From positions 186,001 through 250,000 of the forward strand of contig JAUKUA010000010.1 in the NCBI GenBank assembly GCA_030549175.1: a stretch of 64,000 nt of DNA. The letters are read 5' to 3'. Shown here piece by piece: positions 21,037-32,180 of this stretch. This stretch comes from Lasiosphaeris hirsuta (taxonomy: Eukaryota > Ascomycota > Sordariomycetes > Sordariales > Lasiosphaeriaceae). The number at the start of each line of letters is the position of its first letter. Position 1 is the first letter of the stretch. The notes beneath the pieces were generated by a model. That model was not told the DNA's origin and did no database searches. It saw nothing but the letters and a program-made list of their open reading frames with translations. A program made the position numbers and the translations under genes.

Positions 21037-22040
21037 TATGACACAGGTCAGCCCGCGGAGGTCTGGGGTGTAACAACCACAAGGTGAGATATCAAATGGA
21101 GAATCAGACTGTAGAGCTTTAACCTTTTCTTAACTCTCGACTCAACCGTTCAACGAACCACCCTGACAATTACTGTTAGTCTCGTTCAAAGCTTTCACAC
21201 GACGAACTCAGGGAGTTGATCTTCACAAGGCTGATAAGCACAAGGTCCGATTCAGAGCTTTAGAACAAAACGGTAAGGGAGTTAACGGTCGCAACGTAAA
21301 GTGGTAAAGAGCCAGGGAAAAGGAGGTTTAGGGAGATGGAATGATCTAACATAAGATAAGACACGATATTTCGCAATTGTAAGTCAAAAGAAACAAAAGG
21401 GTTCATAAGGTTATATTACCCCTTAGCTTCATTAAAGTTTAACTGATAATCTTTCTAGGTTTGTCTAAAGAAAACTAGGAAGCTTCATTCTCTCGAGGAT
21501 CCATCGTAGCATACATATCCTACTTATAGAAAGCTATATATAAGATATAAAGATACTAAAATATCTAAAGGACCCTCCTAGCTACTCGTCGATCCCGAAT
21601 CTCCCTTCTAGCCGCCCGTCTCTCGTACCTTATAAATCTATAACTATAAGCTAAGTAAAGCCAGCCTATTACATATCGGTTTACGGCTTGTATTAATACT
21701 TATCTATATAGCTTAAGTAACATAGTATCCATCGTTATAAGTGTTCCTTTACGTCTTTAGTACTTACGTTAGCTATAATACTATTAGGTTGATCCTATGT
21801 TAGCTATTATAACAACGGTTCCTTTTATAACTTATACACAGGGGTTATAACTACCTGTCACTACTAAAGCTAGACTCCGGAAAACGTCAGGTTCTAGGTC
21901 TTCTAAAGAAATACTAACGATAACGGGAAGGTTTATAATTCAAAAGACTAGTTATAATATCTAGGCTAACTATATAGGCCCTAATTATAATATTAAGGTT
22001 AAGTAACTTATCTATAATAAATCTAAAGTCTAATAATATT
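21037..22040 (-). mobile_element. LTR of chromovirus C, first part
   Basis: It starts TATGACACAGG (consensus TGTGACACAGG) and follows the 1.33-kb chromovirus LTR shared with A, B, F and the solo copy. It is interrupted after ...TAATATT at 22,040 by element D copy 1 and resumes at 25,520. Orientation is minus, as shown by the purine tract next to its other end (25,842-25,860). Confidence 0.9.
22034..22040 (+). other. target site TAATATT of element D copy 1
   Basis: Host LTR sequence TAATATT lies immediately before the element. The host resumes with AC at 25,520, so the uninterrupted host read TAATATTAC. Sister LTRs read TGACGTTGC at this place (44,126-44,134), so the site arose by C-to-T/G-to-A changes. 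Confidence 0.8.
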
Positions 22041-22328
22041 ATAGCCTTGGTGTTAATATCTTAATATCCTCTATCCTAGCAGTATGTCATAGGAGATATC
22101 CTCGGATATTTATAATATATGATCCGATGGATGGTATACTTATGTACCTACATCCGATGGTAAGAGATTACGATCGTCTAGACTCGGGAGATTAAACCTT
22201 CGTGGTTAGATAGTACCTACAAGGTACGGGGTCATACGTAATTGTTACGTAGCTACTATATACATTTTCCGTGAGGTATTTTTTTAATTAGTACATATAT
22301 AAGACGATTTGTCACATCGGTAAAATAT

Positions 22329-22395
22329 CAACCGAACCTCTCGTACTATGGTTAAGCGGTTAACCGCTCGGTCATTTGGCCTCTGTCTCCTTGTT
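22329..22395 (-). promoter_or_regulatory. tRNA-like segment with A and B box in D copy 1
   Basis: Minus-strand TGACCGAGCGGTT (A-box form, TGGCCGAGCGG in the other copy) is followed about 35 bases later by GGTTCGGTTGA (B-box form). Spacing and order fit an internal RNA polymerase III promoter or a Ser/Leu tRNA-derived segment. A complete tRNA fold was not established. Confidence 0.5.
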
Positions 22396-22423
22396 CTTTT
22401 TTTTCTCTTATATCAACTTCTCA

Positions 22424-22431
22424 TATATAAA
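22424..22431 (+). promoter_or_regulatory. TATA box of the virion-sense frame of D copy 1
   Basis: TATATAAA lies about 52 bases before the ATG at 22,483, on the same strand and on the virion-sense side of the split origin. The same box is present in copy 2 (reverse complement, near 61,853). Confidence 0.55.
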
Positions 22432-22482
22432 CCGTTCCCTTAGGAATTTTTTGTCAGTTCTCATACCTTATCCACGTTACCG

Positions 22483-22689
22483 ATGAGAAGGTTTTCGTCG
22501 TCCCTATCGTTACCTATATCGTTCTACATATCGTACCATACGATTTTTGTCATATCGACGACGTCTCTATCGGCGATATTAACACAATTATTTAACGTAT
22601 GTCTTTCTCTCCGCCGGTATATAATCTTTAGGTTCGATTTCGTAGACACTTATATCATATATTTCCTTTTAATCGGATATATAGGTTAA
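22483..22689 (+). CDS. virion-sense short frame of element D (unknown)
   Basis: A 68-codon frame whose counterpart is open in copy 2 (without the ATG). No family is recognised. An overlapping frame is strongly Arg/Tyr-rich (RSTYRTIRF, SYRRRLYRRY) up to a stop, as in basic N-terminal arms of small capsid proteins; that is only a resemblance. Which frame was used cannot be decided. Confidence 0.3.
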   Translation: MRRFSSSLSLPISFYISYHTIFVISTTSLSAILTQLFNVCLSLRRYIIFRFDFVDTYIIYFLLIGYIG

Positions 22690-24450
22690 GCTCGCTTTGA
22701 AATTACTATCGTTATCTTCTTAACTTATTATACGATTAGTAATTAGCTAATTAATTAAAGTTTATGTAATAGAAGTATTATAGAAATAAATATCTTCTTT
22801 AGTTACTTTTTTAATAAGTTAAAATTCTTTTTAGTTATATTAACTATCGTTCCGTTTCTTTACTCTCTTTATACCGCTAGTGATAAGTTAGAGGTTTTTA
22901 AATAGTCTTTAATAAAGATACTACTTTAATATATTTATTTATTAGTTTACTTAGAAGGTTAAAGTAATTATTAATACTATAAAAATATAAAATAGTATTT
23001 ATATAATAAGGACTATTTATACTTTTTTAGAGATATATATATTAGTATAAATCTCTATGTCCTTTTAATTCTTAGTTTAGAGATATTATGAAGTGACGAT
23101 ATTAACATTAGTATAATTAAGATATATAAAGTAAAATTATAGTTTGATATTATTTGTTCTTAAACTTATTATGTTAAGATTTTAACGTTTTAACTGTTTT
23201 TTATATTAATATAGAGTTTATTTATAATATGTGATTTTAATAGGATTATATTAAAAGGTAATATCTAGCCTTTTTTATTTACTTAAGTTTTATTACTTAA
23301 TAAAAAGTTATAAACTTTAGATTATATATATTTATTTTTTAATAAGAGGTTATTAACTTATATAGATATATATCTTCTTATATATTAGTTAGTTAAGAAG
23401 GAAACTAAGATATATATTTAGTTAGATAAAAGTTTTATTTATAAATCGTATAATATGTTAATATTAAAGTCTTAACCTTTTTTTATTTAACTTAGTTAAG
23501 AGAAAAAAGTTATAATAGATAGTAGTAATATAGATAATATTTAATAGGTAAATTATACTTTAGATATTATTTAATATATAAATATTATATTTTATATTTT
23601 ATTTAATATTTCTTATATATAAGTAAAGTAATTGTTAGTTATATTAAAGATAAAACCGAAGATAGAAGATAAAGATATCTCTATAAAATTATCTCGTTTT
23701 AATATATTATAGTTAAAGACGTTTATTATTATTATAATATAAGAGAAGAAAAATATTATAGAAACTGTTTTATTAGTTATTAAGATTAATAAGGTTAGAA
23801 CTATTATATATTAAAAAAAAGACGATTAGATAACTATAGAAATTTCTTATCTTTCTTAATTTGTAATAAAAACCCTTCTAATCTATCTTATATTAAGATA
23901 GGTATTCTTAGTAGTATTTATTTTATAAAAAGAAGGTTAATAATTTTAATGAAAATATAGTTCTTTTTTAATTAATCTATATCGATTTTATTATATAATT
24001 TTCTTAGATTTTTATTATAAACATAAATATATAGTAACTTCTATTTAGTAACTTTTATCTTCGGCTTATATTTATTTATATATATAAAAGATATCTAATA
24101 TCTTAAAATCTATTTATAGTATCGATATATGTCGTTGTTACTTAGTAAAATATTATTAAGAATGATATATTTTTTAATCTTATTAAATAATATATTATTT
24201 TAATATCTTTATATATAATAGTAATTACTTAAACTTCATACCTATGTCGTTTTTTATAACTTTATTAGACTAAATAAAACTAATAATTTTAATCTTATTA
24301 AAGAAATGTTAATTACTAAGTCCTAAATTTATTTTTAAATCTTAAGTACTTAAATAAAAAAAAGACGTTTCCTAAGTAACTTAGTAACATTTTATTTCGA
24401 AATTTAGGAAGAGGTTCCTTTAGGAAGAGAGAGAAAAATCTTATATTTTA
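22690..24450. other. AT-rich middle of D copy 1, unreadable
   Basis: Heavily mutated. No Walker A or other helicase motif of a full-length Rep could be recognised, and no second gene. Confidence 0.4.
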
Positions 24451-24452
24451 AT

Positions 24453-25352
24453 AATAATAGGTTTAAAAGGTCTAATAGAAGATATCTAAGTAACGTATCT
24501 TATTATATAAGAGTATTTATGTAATAAGTTATGGAGGTTTTTCTTTATTTATTCTATTATTTCTTTTGAGATTTCTTAGAGGCCGTCTAGTTATGGCGAG
24601 ACATATTATTCACGTTTGGCCTTAAACATGTCGTTTACATAGGCTTTGATATTAGTATATGAACACATAAACTGTTATGATACGTCTACTTTTAACGTTT
24701 TGAAGAGGTCGTCTTTTATTTCGGCTTTAGCGGTATCTTTCCATACGTTATTTTATATTATGACCCGGGCCGTTTTTGAGATGACGAGGTCGCCGCCGAT
24801 ATGTTCGGATCTGTCTTCTTTTTTATGGAGATATTTCTATATTACGATAAGGCTTCGAGTTTTACCGATCTGTAGGTAGTATTAGCTAATGTCGAAGTGG
24901 CGGACGTTCTTTATATTTTTCGTTTTAAGAAAGATTCTGATCACGTGAAAGTGCGGGGTACCGTCTTAGTAACTCTCACGTACTATAAAGTAATCCTCAA
25001 ATCCGAATGAGTTCATTACTATGTTAAATGTATCTGTGTCTAGTAGGTATCTGGGATATGTGAGAAAAACTGATTTGGTAACTAAACGAAAGTCGCGTTT
25101 TTTTCTGGTAGGTACTATAGTATTGTCTAGCTACGTCGTATACCATACCATTCCTTCTGGGCCTTTTAGTACGACTATTGGTTCGGATATATCGTGTTCT
25201 AACTGCTTAGATTGTATCACGAACAGATTAGATGGGTTTGGAGATGGGCTATCTCTTGGTTAAGCGTGTGTATTAAAAGATAAATCTGGTACGATGAATG
25301 AATTGAGAGAATCTTAGGAGCCTAGTATCTCTATAATAGAAGGGGAACTTAT
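24453..25352 (-). pseudogene. geminivirus-like Rep (HUH endonuclease) relic, D copy 1
   Basis: Complementary-sense gene of element D. Motif I reads FLTYP (geminivirus form FLTYPxC). Motif II is HFHV at 24,942-24,953, with both metal-binding histidines intact in this copy. Motif III is YLHK followed by KED near 24,815-24,828, supplying the catalytic Tyr and Lys of YxxK. GFEDYF and DGTP lie before motif II. The start codon is ATA instead of ATG (25,350-25,352) and several CAA/CAG codons are stops, so it is dead. Rep nicks TAATATT/AC and starts rolling-circle replication in geminiviruses and genomoviruses. The C-terminal SF3 helicase expected in those Reps was not recognised downstream. Confidence 0.85.
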
Positions 25353-25519
25353 GTCGAACAATTACGACAGTCTAACTGATGTGTTTGGCATTGTTAATGT
25401 AAGACATGGTAACGTATTTTATGTTTTTTTATGGACCGCGTTTTGTTTGTTGTGTACGTGTTGTTTGTGGGGGATATCTTCGGGACGTGGAGTTGGTACC
25501 AAGGCTACCTTTTAATATT

Positions 25520-25841
25520 ACTTAGTACAGGTAAGATTTGTTATATAGCTATTCTAGCTTATAAGTAGTTTTAGGCATTTTATCGTAACCTGTAGGTACT
25601 TAGGAGAATCTGTTAACCTATATACTGGCTAAATAGATTATTAGTTATACGTAGGAGTATATTCCGAGGTTGAGTTATATTATGACTATCTCTTTTATGA
25701 TAGTTCCCTTCTTTATGTTAATTTATAATAAATGTTTATAAGTCAATAGATATTTATATATATATAGTATATACCAGTAATATAACTCGGTTAAGGAGGT
25801 TAGTAATCATATTAACCTTAAGTAAGCCTACTAATATAACA
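25520..25841 (-). mobile_element. LTR of chromovirus C, second part
   Basis: Resumes as ACTTAGTACAGG and ends CTAATATAACA (consensus CCAGTGTGACA). With the first part the LTR is 1326 bp, the same length as the LTRs of A. Confidence 0.9.
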
Positions 25842-27213
25842 TTATCTCCCCTCCTAATAAGACTTACCTTAAGTTCTTAAGTGTTAAAGAAGTGTTTATA
25901 TAGTTTCTAAGTCTAATCTTTCTTTTTAAGATATTCCTTCTATTTAACATGGTATTTTACTATCTCTTTCTTAATATGGAAGTTTATAATTTCTTTTATT
26001 ATAAATTCCTTAGGGTAAATATCTTTTACTTACTTTAAGACTTAAATAAGGTTAGAAATTGGCTAAGAGCCGGTTTGAAAAGGCTTAATAAGAGATATAA
26101 AGAAGGTAGGATAAATCTTTTAATGTTTTAAGAGTTCGAGTTTTATGGTGGTAAGAGATATTACCTTAGAGATCTTAAATAGGCTAAGTAACTTCTTATC
26201 TAACTTCTTAGATAGTTTTTTAGTCTTAATATTCCTTATGTCGAGTATTACTAGTTACTTTTTTTTTAAAGGAAGGTATTTTCGTTTACTTCCGATTTAC
26301 ATACTTCTTTATTTATTCTTAAGATTTCTTAAGGGTTTCGTAAAGATTCTTATAGACTATCGTTATCTAATAAGTTATAATTTTACTATATAGGTTATGT
26401 ATAAACTCATCTAATAGGTCATTTACGGCTAGATAGTAACTGTAGTTGGTATAAAAAGGAGAGGTATTAGTAAAAGTCGATTTAATATTATTCTATGTAA
26501 ATTCGGCTATAAGTAATAAGATATCTTAGTTATTTATTTTATAATTAATAAAGACTTTAAGATAGGCATTGATATATTAATTAAGATATTTAGTTTAGTT
26601 ATCTATCTTAGGATAAAACAAGGTTAACATTCTTAGTATAACTCTTATGTATTTAAAAAAGTTACGTTATAATTTTATGTTAAACCGTAAGTTTTAATTT
26701 AAGATAATATTAGTAGGTATACTATAATGCTTTTAACATTTATAAGTAAAGATTAAGATTAAGTCTTTTATCTTCTTAGTATTATTTTTTAAAGGTATAA
26801 AATGTACTATTTTAATGAAGGTATTAACGATAACTTAAATAAAACTATATCTATTAGAGAGAGAAAGGTCTGTTATAAAGTTTATAGAAATAAGCCTCTA
26901 GGGGAAATATTTTAATTTAATAAGGTAGAATAGTTCGAAAAGAAAGTGACGTCTTAGCTTATTACTCTAAAACTTATAATAGAAATATATAAACTTAACG
27001 ACGTTGTTTTTAAAGTTTTATTAGTACATATGCCATCTAATAAGCTTAATAGTCTTATTTATACTTATATAACTTGCTACTTTGGTATTATGTTTTAAAT
27101 GGATGATTTAAATCTTAAGTTCCTTATTATTAAGGACTTAGATACGATTCTTTATAAATAAGATTCTATCTTTATTAGTTATATCTTTTTTAAGAGAAAC
27201 TAAAGTCTTTTAA
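25842..27213 (-). mobile_element. 3' internal part of chromovirus C (chromodomain, integrase end)
   Basis: Right next to the LTR lies the purine tract (read on minus, AGGAGGGGAGATA). Then comes a chromodomain-encoding stretch near 25,890-25,990 and integrase sequence that matches B at 37,200-38,500. It is cut at TTTAA (27,209-27,213) by element A and continues at 46,034. Confidence 0.85.
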
Positions 27214-28539
27214 TGTCACACTGGTAGGCTCACCTAGGTCAACAGAGTCACTGACCTCCTTAACCGAGCCACACCACCGGCACGAACTATACACATACAC
27301 AACCACCCATTGACTTACGAGCATCTACCATAGGTCGTCGTGGAGAAGGGAACCATCACAGAGGATGGCCACAACGTGGCTTAACCTCGGGACATGATCC
27401 CACGTGTAGCTAATAGCCTATTCAGCCGGTATATAGGTCAGCGAATTCTTCTAAGTGCCCACGGGTTACGACAGAACGCCTAGAACCACTCACAAGCCAA
27501 AGCTGCCGTACAACGGATCTTACCTATACTAAGGCAACGCCATCAAACTTCAGATTTGTCATGGACAAGCCACTCAACCTCAATATCGTGATCAAGGCCT
27601 ACATAGTTAGCTAAGATCCTATAGTTAGTCTTTCGAATTATAGACCTTCCCGTTATCGCTAGTATTCCTTTGGAAGACCTAGAACCTAACGTTCTCCGGA
27701 GTCTAGCTTCAGTAGTAACAGGTAGCTACGACCCCCGTGTATAAGTTATAAACGGAACCGTTACTATGACAGCCGACATAAGATCGACCTAACGGTACTA
27801 TAGCTAACGTAAGTACCAAGGACGTGAAGGAACACCTATAGCGATAGATACCATACCGTTAAAACTATATAGATAAGTACTAATACTGGCTACGAATCAA
27901 CGTATGATAGGCCGGCTTCACTTGGCTTGTAGCCACGGATTTGTAAGGTATAAGAGACGGGCGGCTAAAAAGGAGATTTGGGACCCACAGGCAGTTAGAA
28001 AGATCTTTCAGGTATTTTAGTATCTTTATATCTTATACATAGCCTTCCATAAGTAAGATAGGTATACTACGATAGATCCTCGAGAGAAAGAAGCTTCCTA
28101 GTTCTCTTTAGACAAACTTAAAAAGATTATTAACTAAACTTTAGTAAAGCTAAGAGATAATATAATCTTATGAACCTTTCTATTTCTCCTAACTTATAAC
28201 TACGAAGTATTATGTCTTATCTTCTATTAGATCATTCTATCTCCCTAAACCTCCTTTTTCCTAGCTCTTTACTACTTTATATTATGACAGTTAACTTTCT
28301 TACTGTTCTATTTTAGAGCTTTAAATCGGACTTTATACTTATTAACCTTATAAAGATTAACTACTTAAGTTTGTTATATGAAAGCTCTAAACTAGACTAA
28401 TAATAATTATCGGGATAGTTCGTTAAACGGATAAGTTAAAAGTTAAAAAAAGGTTAAAGTTCTATAGTTTAATTCTTTATTTAATATCTTATCTTATAGT
28501 TATTATGTCCCAGACCTCTATAGGCTAGCCTGTATCATA
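27214..28539 (+). mobile_element. 5' LTR of chromovirus A
   Basis: 1326 bp, from TGTCACACTGG to TGTATCATA. It is preceded by TTTAA; the same five bases follow the 3' LTR at 46,029-46,033. Element A spans 27,214-46,028, about 8.75 kb once its two insertions are subtracted. Confidence 0.93.
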
Positions 28540-30840
28540 GATAATCTTTCTCTTTATCTAAAGTACTTCGTTACTATTTATCATATCATTTATAATAGCT
28601 AGTAACCTCTCGTTATACTTAGCTATGATCTAAGGTTAGGAAATCAAATCTTCTTCCAGAATCGACTGTATAATTTAAAAACCTCCTAAGATAGAAATTA
28701 AGACTATTAAGAAGTTTCTTACACTTTTATTAAGTTTCTAAACTATTACTAAACTATCTTAATGATTTATAGATTTTTATAACTAAGTTACCGAAGCTTA
28801 TAAGAAATTTTATTCCTTTATAGCTAATACGTATAAGAATAAGAAAAGGCTTAATTTTCTTACTTTAATATTTACTATCTTTATTAATAACTACCAATTT
28901 ATAATATAACACGTTAAGATAAATTAATACGTCTTTAAAAATACTCGGTAAAAACTTAAAGTCACTTATATTATCTTTAGTATTAAGGTTAACTAAAAAC
29001 TAACCTAATTTACTACCTAAACAACTTAACATGAAAAATCTCTTAACCTTATTATCGTATAAACTAAGGTACTTCATAAAGAAATTACTAAATAAAAATA
29101 GTAATAAGTACGATAGGTATAAGAATAGAAATTATAGGTTAGGAAACAAAATACTAAGCTTATCTAAGTTAAGAAACTCCTTCGAATCTAAGAAAAAAAG
29201 TAAGCTTAATAAAACTGTTATAATACGGAACTTAGCTACTAATTTACTATAGCCTAGAACTAACTTAATTTACTTATAACTTTATAATAACCAGAAGTAT
29301 TATAGACCCAAAAAAATTAAAAACTGTTCGACTAGCTTAAGGCCTACTTAAATAACCTCGTCGAAAAAGTTCTTACTTTAAGGTTAACCTAAATAGGACT
29401 TTATGACAAAGAATAGATTATTTAAAAAGTTATAACCCGTTTATAGAAAATACTTTCTGTTAAATCCTTACGATAGACGTCATAACCGTTTAAAAAATCA
29501 ACTTTTACACGGTACTTCGATTAAAACGAAAACCTCTTCTTTGACTATAACCTCTAATGAAGAGTAACCTAAGAAATCTTAGCACGAGCTTAGAGACAGG
29601 TTGATAATATATAAAACTTCGATATTAAAATAAGAAGTAAAAACACTAGAGGAAATTCTTCTCTTTATTATATTAAGATAAAAACTTTACTACCCCTTAA
29701 TAATAATAATAATAACGACTTTAACGACGATTTATATTATGTAAGTTTACTTCCGGGTCCTTTAGAACTACTAAGAGACCTACTAAGGCTATTAGAACCT
29801 TAGGGTCCGGACTTTTAAAGCTTATTACTACAGCCTCCACTCGACTTTATGGTAGTTCTTCTTAATCTTATCTATACAAATTAAGATCTAATATATAATA
29901 ATATAAACGTAATTTATAAATCCCGTAGTTAAGGTACTGTCGTAACTATAGCAAAACCTAAGAAATATAACAAGAAGGATAAAGGTAAGTTCGAGATATA
30001 ATAATACTTTGTCAAGAAGTATTTTAATATCTACGAATAAAGCTTTCTTAATAACAAGGTTAAAATCGGTTTTGTCGGAGCCTTTATAAAAAATACTACC
30101 TTTAAATAGTATCAGAAGTAAGGAACTTAAATTAAAAATCTTAACTTAGTAAATTAGTAAAATAACTATACTACTATCATAGTTAAATGTTTCTGTGATC
30201 TAGTATATAGAGCTAAGGACTACGAGTTTATAAAAGTTCTAATATATAATAAGGATATAAACGAGTATATAACGAAGTTTTAAGAACTTAATTATACTGT
30301 TAATCTTAGTAGCTAGGCCCTATAATCACTAGTTACAAATACCATCTCGGAAGCTATAATAAACCTTATCTATTTACATATAGGACATCTCCCTCCCAAT
30401 AACACCAACTTCCTTAAAGTAGTTATTATGGCTAGTTTGATTCATAAGGACAAAATGAAAAACCGCGAAATTAACCATAAGACTAAGTAAAGAAAAGGAA
30501 AGTTTACTTTAAATAATAAAGAACATTTAAAAAAAGATAATCATAAAGAAGAAACTAATATCTCTAGCTTCCGTTGTAATCTAGTATCCATAAACAAGAT
30601 AAAAAGGGGCCCGAAGCAAAAGTAACAAAATCGAAAGGATAAGCTTTTAGTACCTACCAAAATAAAGTACTAACAAAACTATAAAGATACTACTACTAAG
30701 ATAGACCTAGCCGATATTAATAAACATAAAGTAAGTAAGAAATACTACTACTACGGACGATAAGGCCATAACATCCTTAAGTATTATAATAAGAAGACTA
30801 AGGATAGTAAAGAAATCCCTAGACTACCTAGTAAAATCTC
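28540..30840 (+). pseudogene. gag region of chromovirus A
   Basis: RIP-degraded gag on the plus strand. The piece at 29,031-29,252 (LLTLLSY...NRNYRLGNK) matches B at 42,459-42,677 on the minus strand. Near the 3' end a zinc knuckle is visible with its cysteines changed to tyrosine: YYYYGR-stop-GHNILKYY at about 30,742-30,780 (family form CxxCxxxGHxxxxC). The frame runs into the solo LTR inserted at 30,841. Confidence 0.85.
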
Positions 30841-32180
30841 TGTGACACAGGCCAGCCACCGAAGGTCTGGGGTATGACAACCACAAGGTGAGATATCAGG
30901 TGAAGAATCGAGCTGCAGAGCTATAACCTCAAACACAACTTCAACCGGACAGCTGACTATCCCGGCAATGGTATTAGTTCGATTCAAAGCTTTCAAGCCT
31001 TCCGACTCAGGGAGATGATCCTTACAAGGCCGCGTACGACTCGATGGTCAAGTATCTTAGCACAAGGTTGGATTCGGAGCTTTGGCACAGTGGTTGAGAG
31101 AGTTGATCGTCGCAGCCCAAAGTGGTAGTATACGCCGTGGGAAGGAGAGGTTCAAGAAGATGGAATGATACGACAGAAGATAACACACGATACTTCGCAG
31201 TTACAAGTCAGGGGAAACAAAAGGGTTCACAGGTTGTATTACCCCTCAGCTTTACTAAAGTTCAGTTAATAATCTTTCTAGGTTTGTCCAAAGAGAACTG
31301 GAGAGCTTCTTCCTCTCGAGGATCTATCGTAGGGTACCAACGCTACTTATGGAAGGCTATGTATAAGATATAAGAATACCGAGATACCTAAAGGATCCTC
31401 CTAGCCGCCTGTTAGTCCCGAATCTCCTTTTTAACCGCCCGTCTCTCGCGCCTTACAAATCAATGGCTACAAGCCAGGTAAGGTCGGCTCATCACACGTT
31501 AACCCTTGGTTAGTATTAGTACTTACTCCTATAGCTTAAGTAGTCATAGTAACTATCGCCGTGGAGGTTCCTTCATAGCCTTAGTACTTACGTTGGCTAT
31601 AAGTTACTAAGTCCTAAGGTTAGCACTTATTATAGTAACGGTTCCTTTCGTAACTTACACGTAGGAGTCGTGACCACTTGTCACTACTGAAGCTAGACTC
31701 CGGAGAACGTTAGGTTTTAGGTCTTCCAAAGGAATGTTAACGATAGCAGAAAGGTCCTTAATTTAAAAGACTAACTGTAGGATCCTAGCTGACTATGTAG
31801 GCCCTGATCGCGATGCTAAGGTTAAGTGGCTCGTCCATGACAAATCTGAAGTCTAGTGACGTTACCTAGCGCGGGTAAGATCCAGTGTATAGCTGCTCTG
31901 GCTTGTGAATGGTTCGAGGTATCCCGTCGCGACCCGTGGTCGTGCCTGAGGATCCGTTGACCTGTGTGCGGGCTAAATGAGCTACTGACCAAACGATGGG
32001 GTGTGTCCCGAGGTTAAGCCATGTTGTGGCAACCTTTCTAGTGCTGGTCCCACATTGACAGGTTCCCTGAACTTGTTGTGGGTCTATGATGTTGTGTAGG
32101 TGTATGGTGTGTGCCGGTGGTGTGGCTCGGTCAAGGAGGTCAGTGACCCTGTTGACCTAGGTGAGCCTACCAGTGTGACA
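30841..32180 (-). mobile_element. solo LTR inserted in chromovirus A
   Basis: 1340 bp, TGTGACACAGG to CCAGTGTGACA as read on plus. It is flanked by ATCTC (30,836-30,840) and ATCTC (32,181-32,185). With its internal region gone by LTR recombination it is a solo LTR. It is the least mutated chromovirus LTR in the window, with long stretches free of CpA-to-TpA changes, so it is the best template for the family LTR. Confidence 0.93.

Larger units (their letters stand above)
22041..25519 (+). mobile_element. CRESS-DNA-like rolling-circle element D, copy 1 (virion sense = plus)
   Basis: 3479 bp; the other copy at 58,765-62,242 is inverted and 3478 bp. It starts AT AGCCTTGGTG (22,041-22,052) and ends TACCAAGGCT ACCTTTTAATATT (25,497-25,519). 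The two 10-base arms are complementary. On circularisation they form a stem whose loop contains TAATATT/AC (here AT from RIP), the geminivirus-type origin with its nick. A broken geminivirus-like Rep is on the minus strand next to one arm. A short plus-strand frame with a TATA box follows the other arm. This is the ambisense layout of geminiviruses and genomoviruses. Both insertions are in TAATATT/AC sites. The alternative reading is a DNA transposon with 10-bp inverted repeats and 7-bp TSD TAATATT, but the arms are 2 and 13 bases from the ends, as an origin split at its nick predicts. Confidence 0.85.

Noticed and set aside
22041..25519. Element D as an ordinary cut-and-paste transposon with 10-bp terminal inverted repeats
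   Set aside because: The arms are not terminal (2 and 13 bases inside), the gene is a Rep endonuclease and not a DDE transposase, and the ends match a Rep nick site.
22041..25519. Element D as a Helitron
   Set aside because: Motif I FLTYP and single-Tyr YxxK are of the geminivirus Rep type. No TC...CTRR ends or two-Tyr motif are seen.
26145..26393. Hydrophobic plus-strand frame
   Set aside because: It is antisense to the integrase region of chromovirus C; hydrophobic composition comes from AT-rich mutated DNA.
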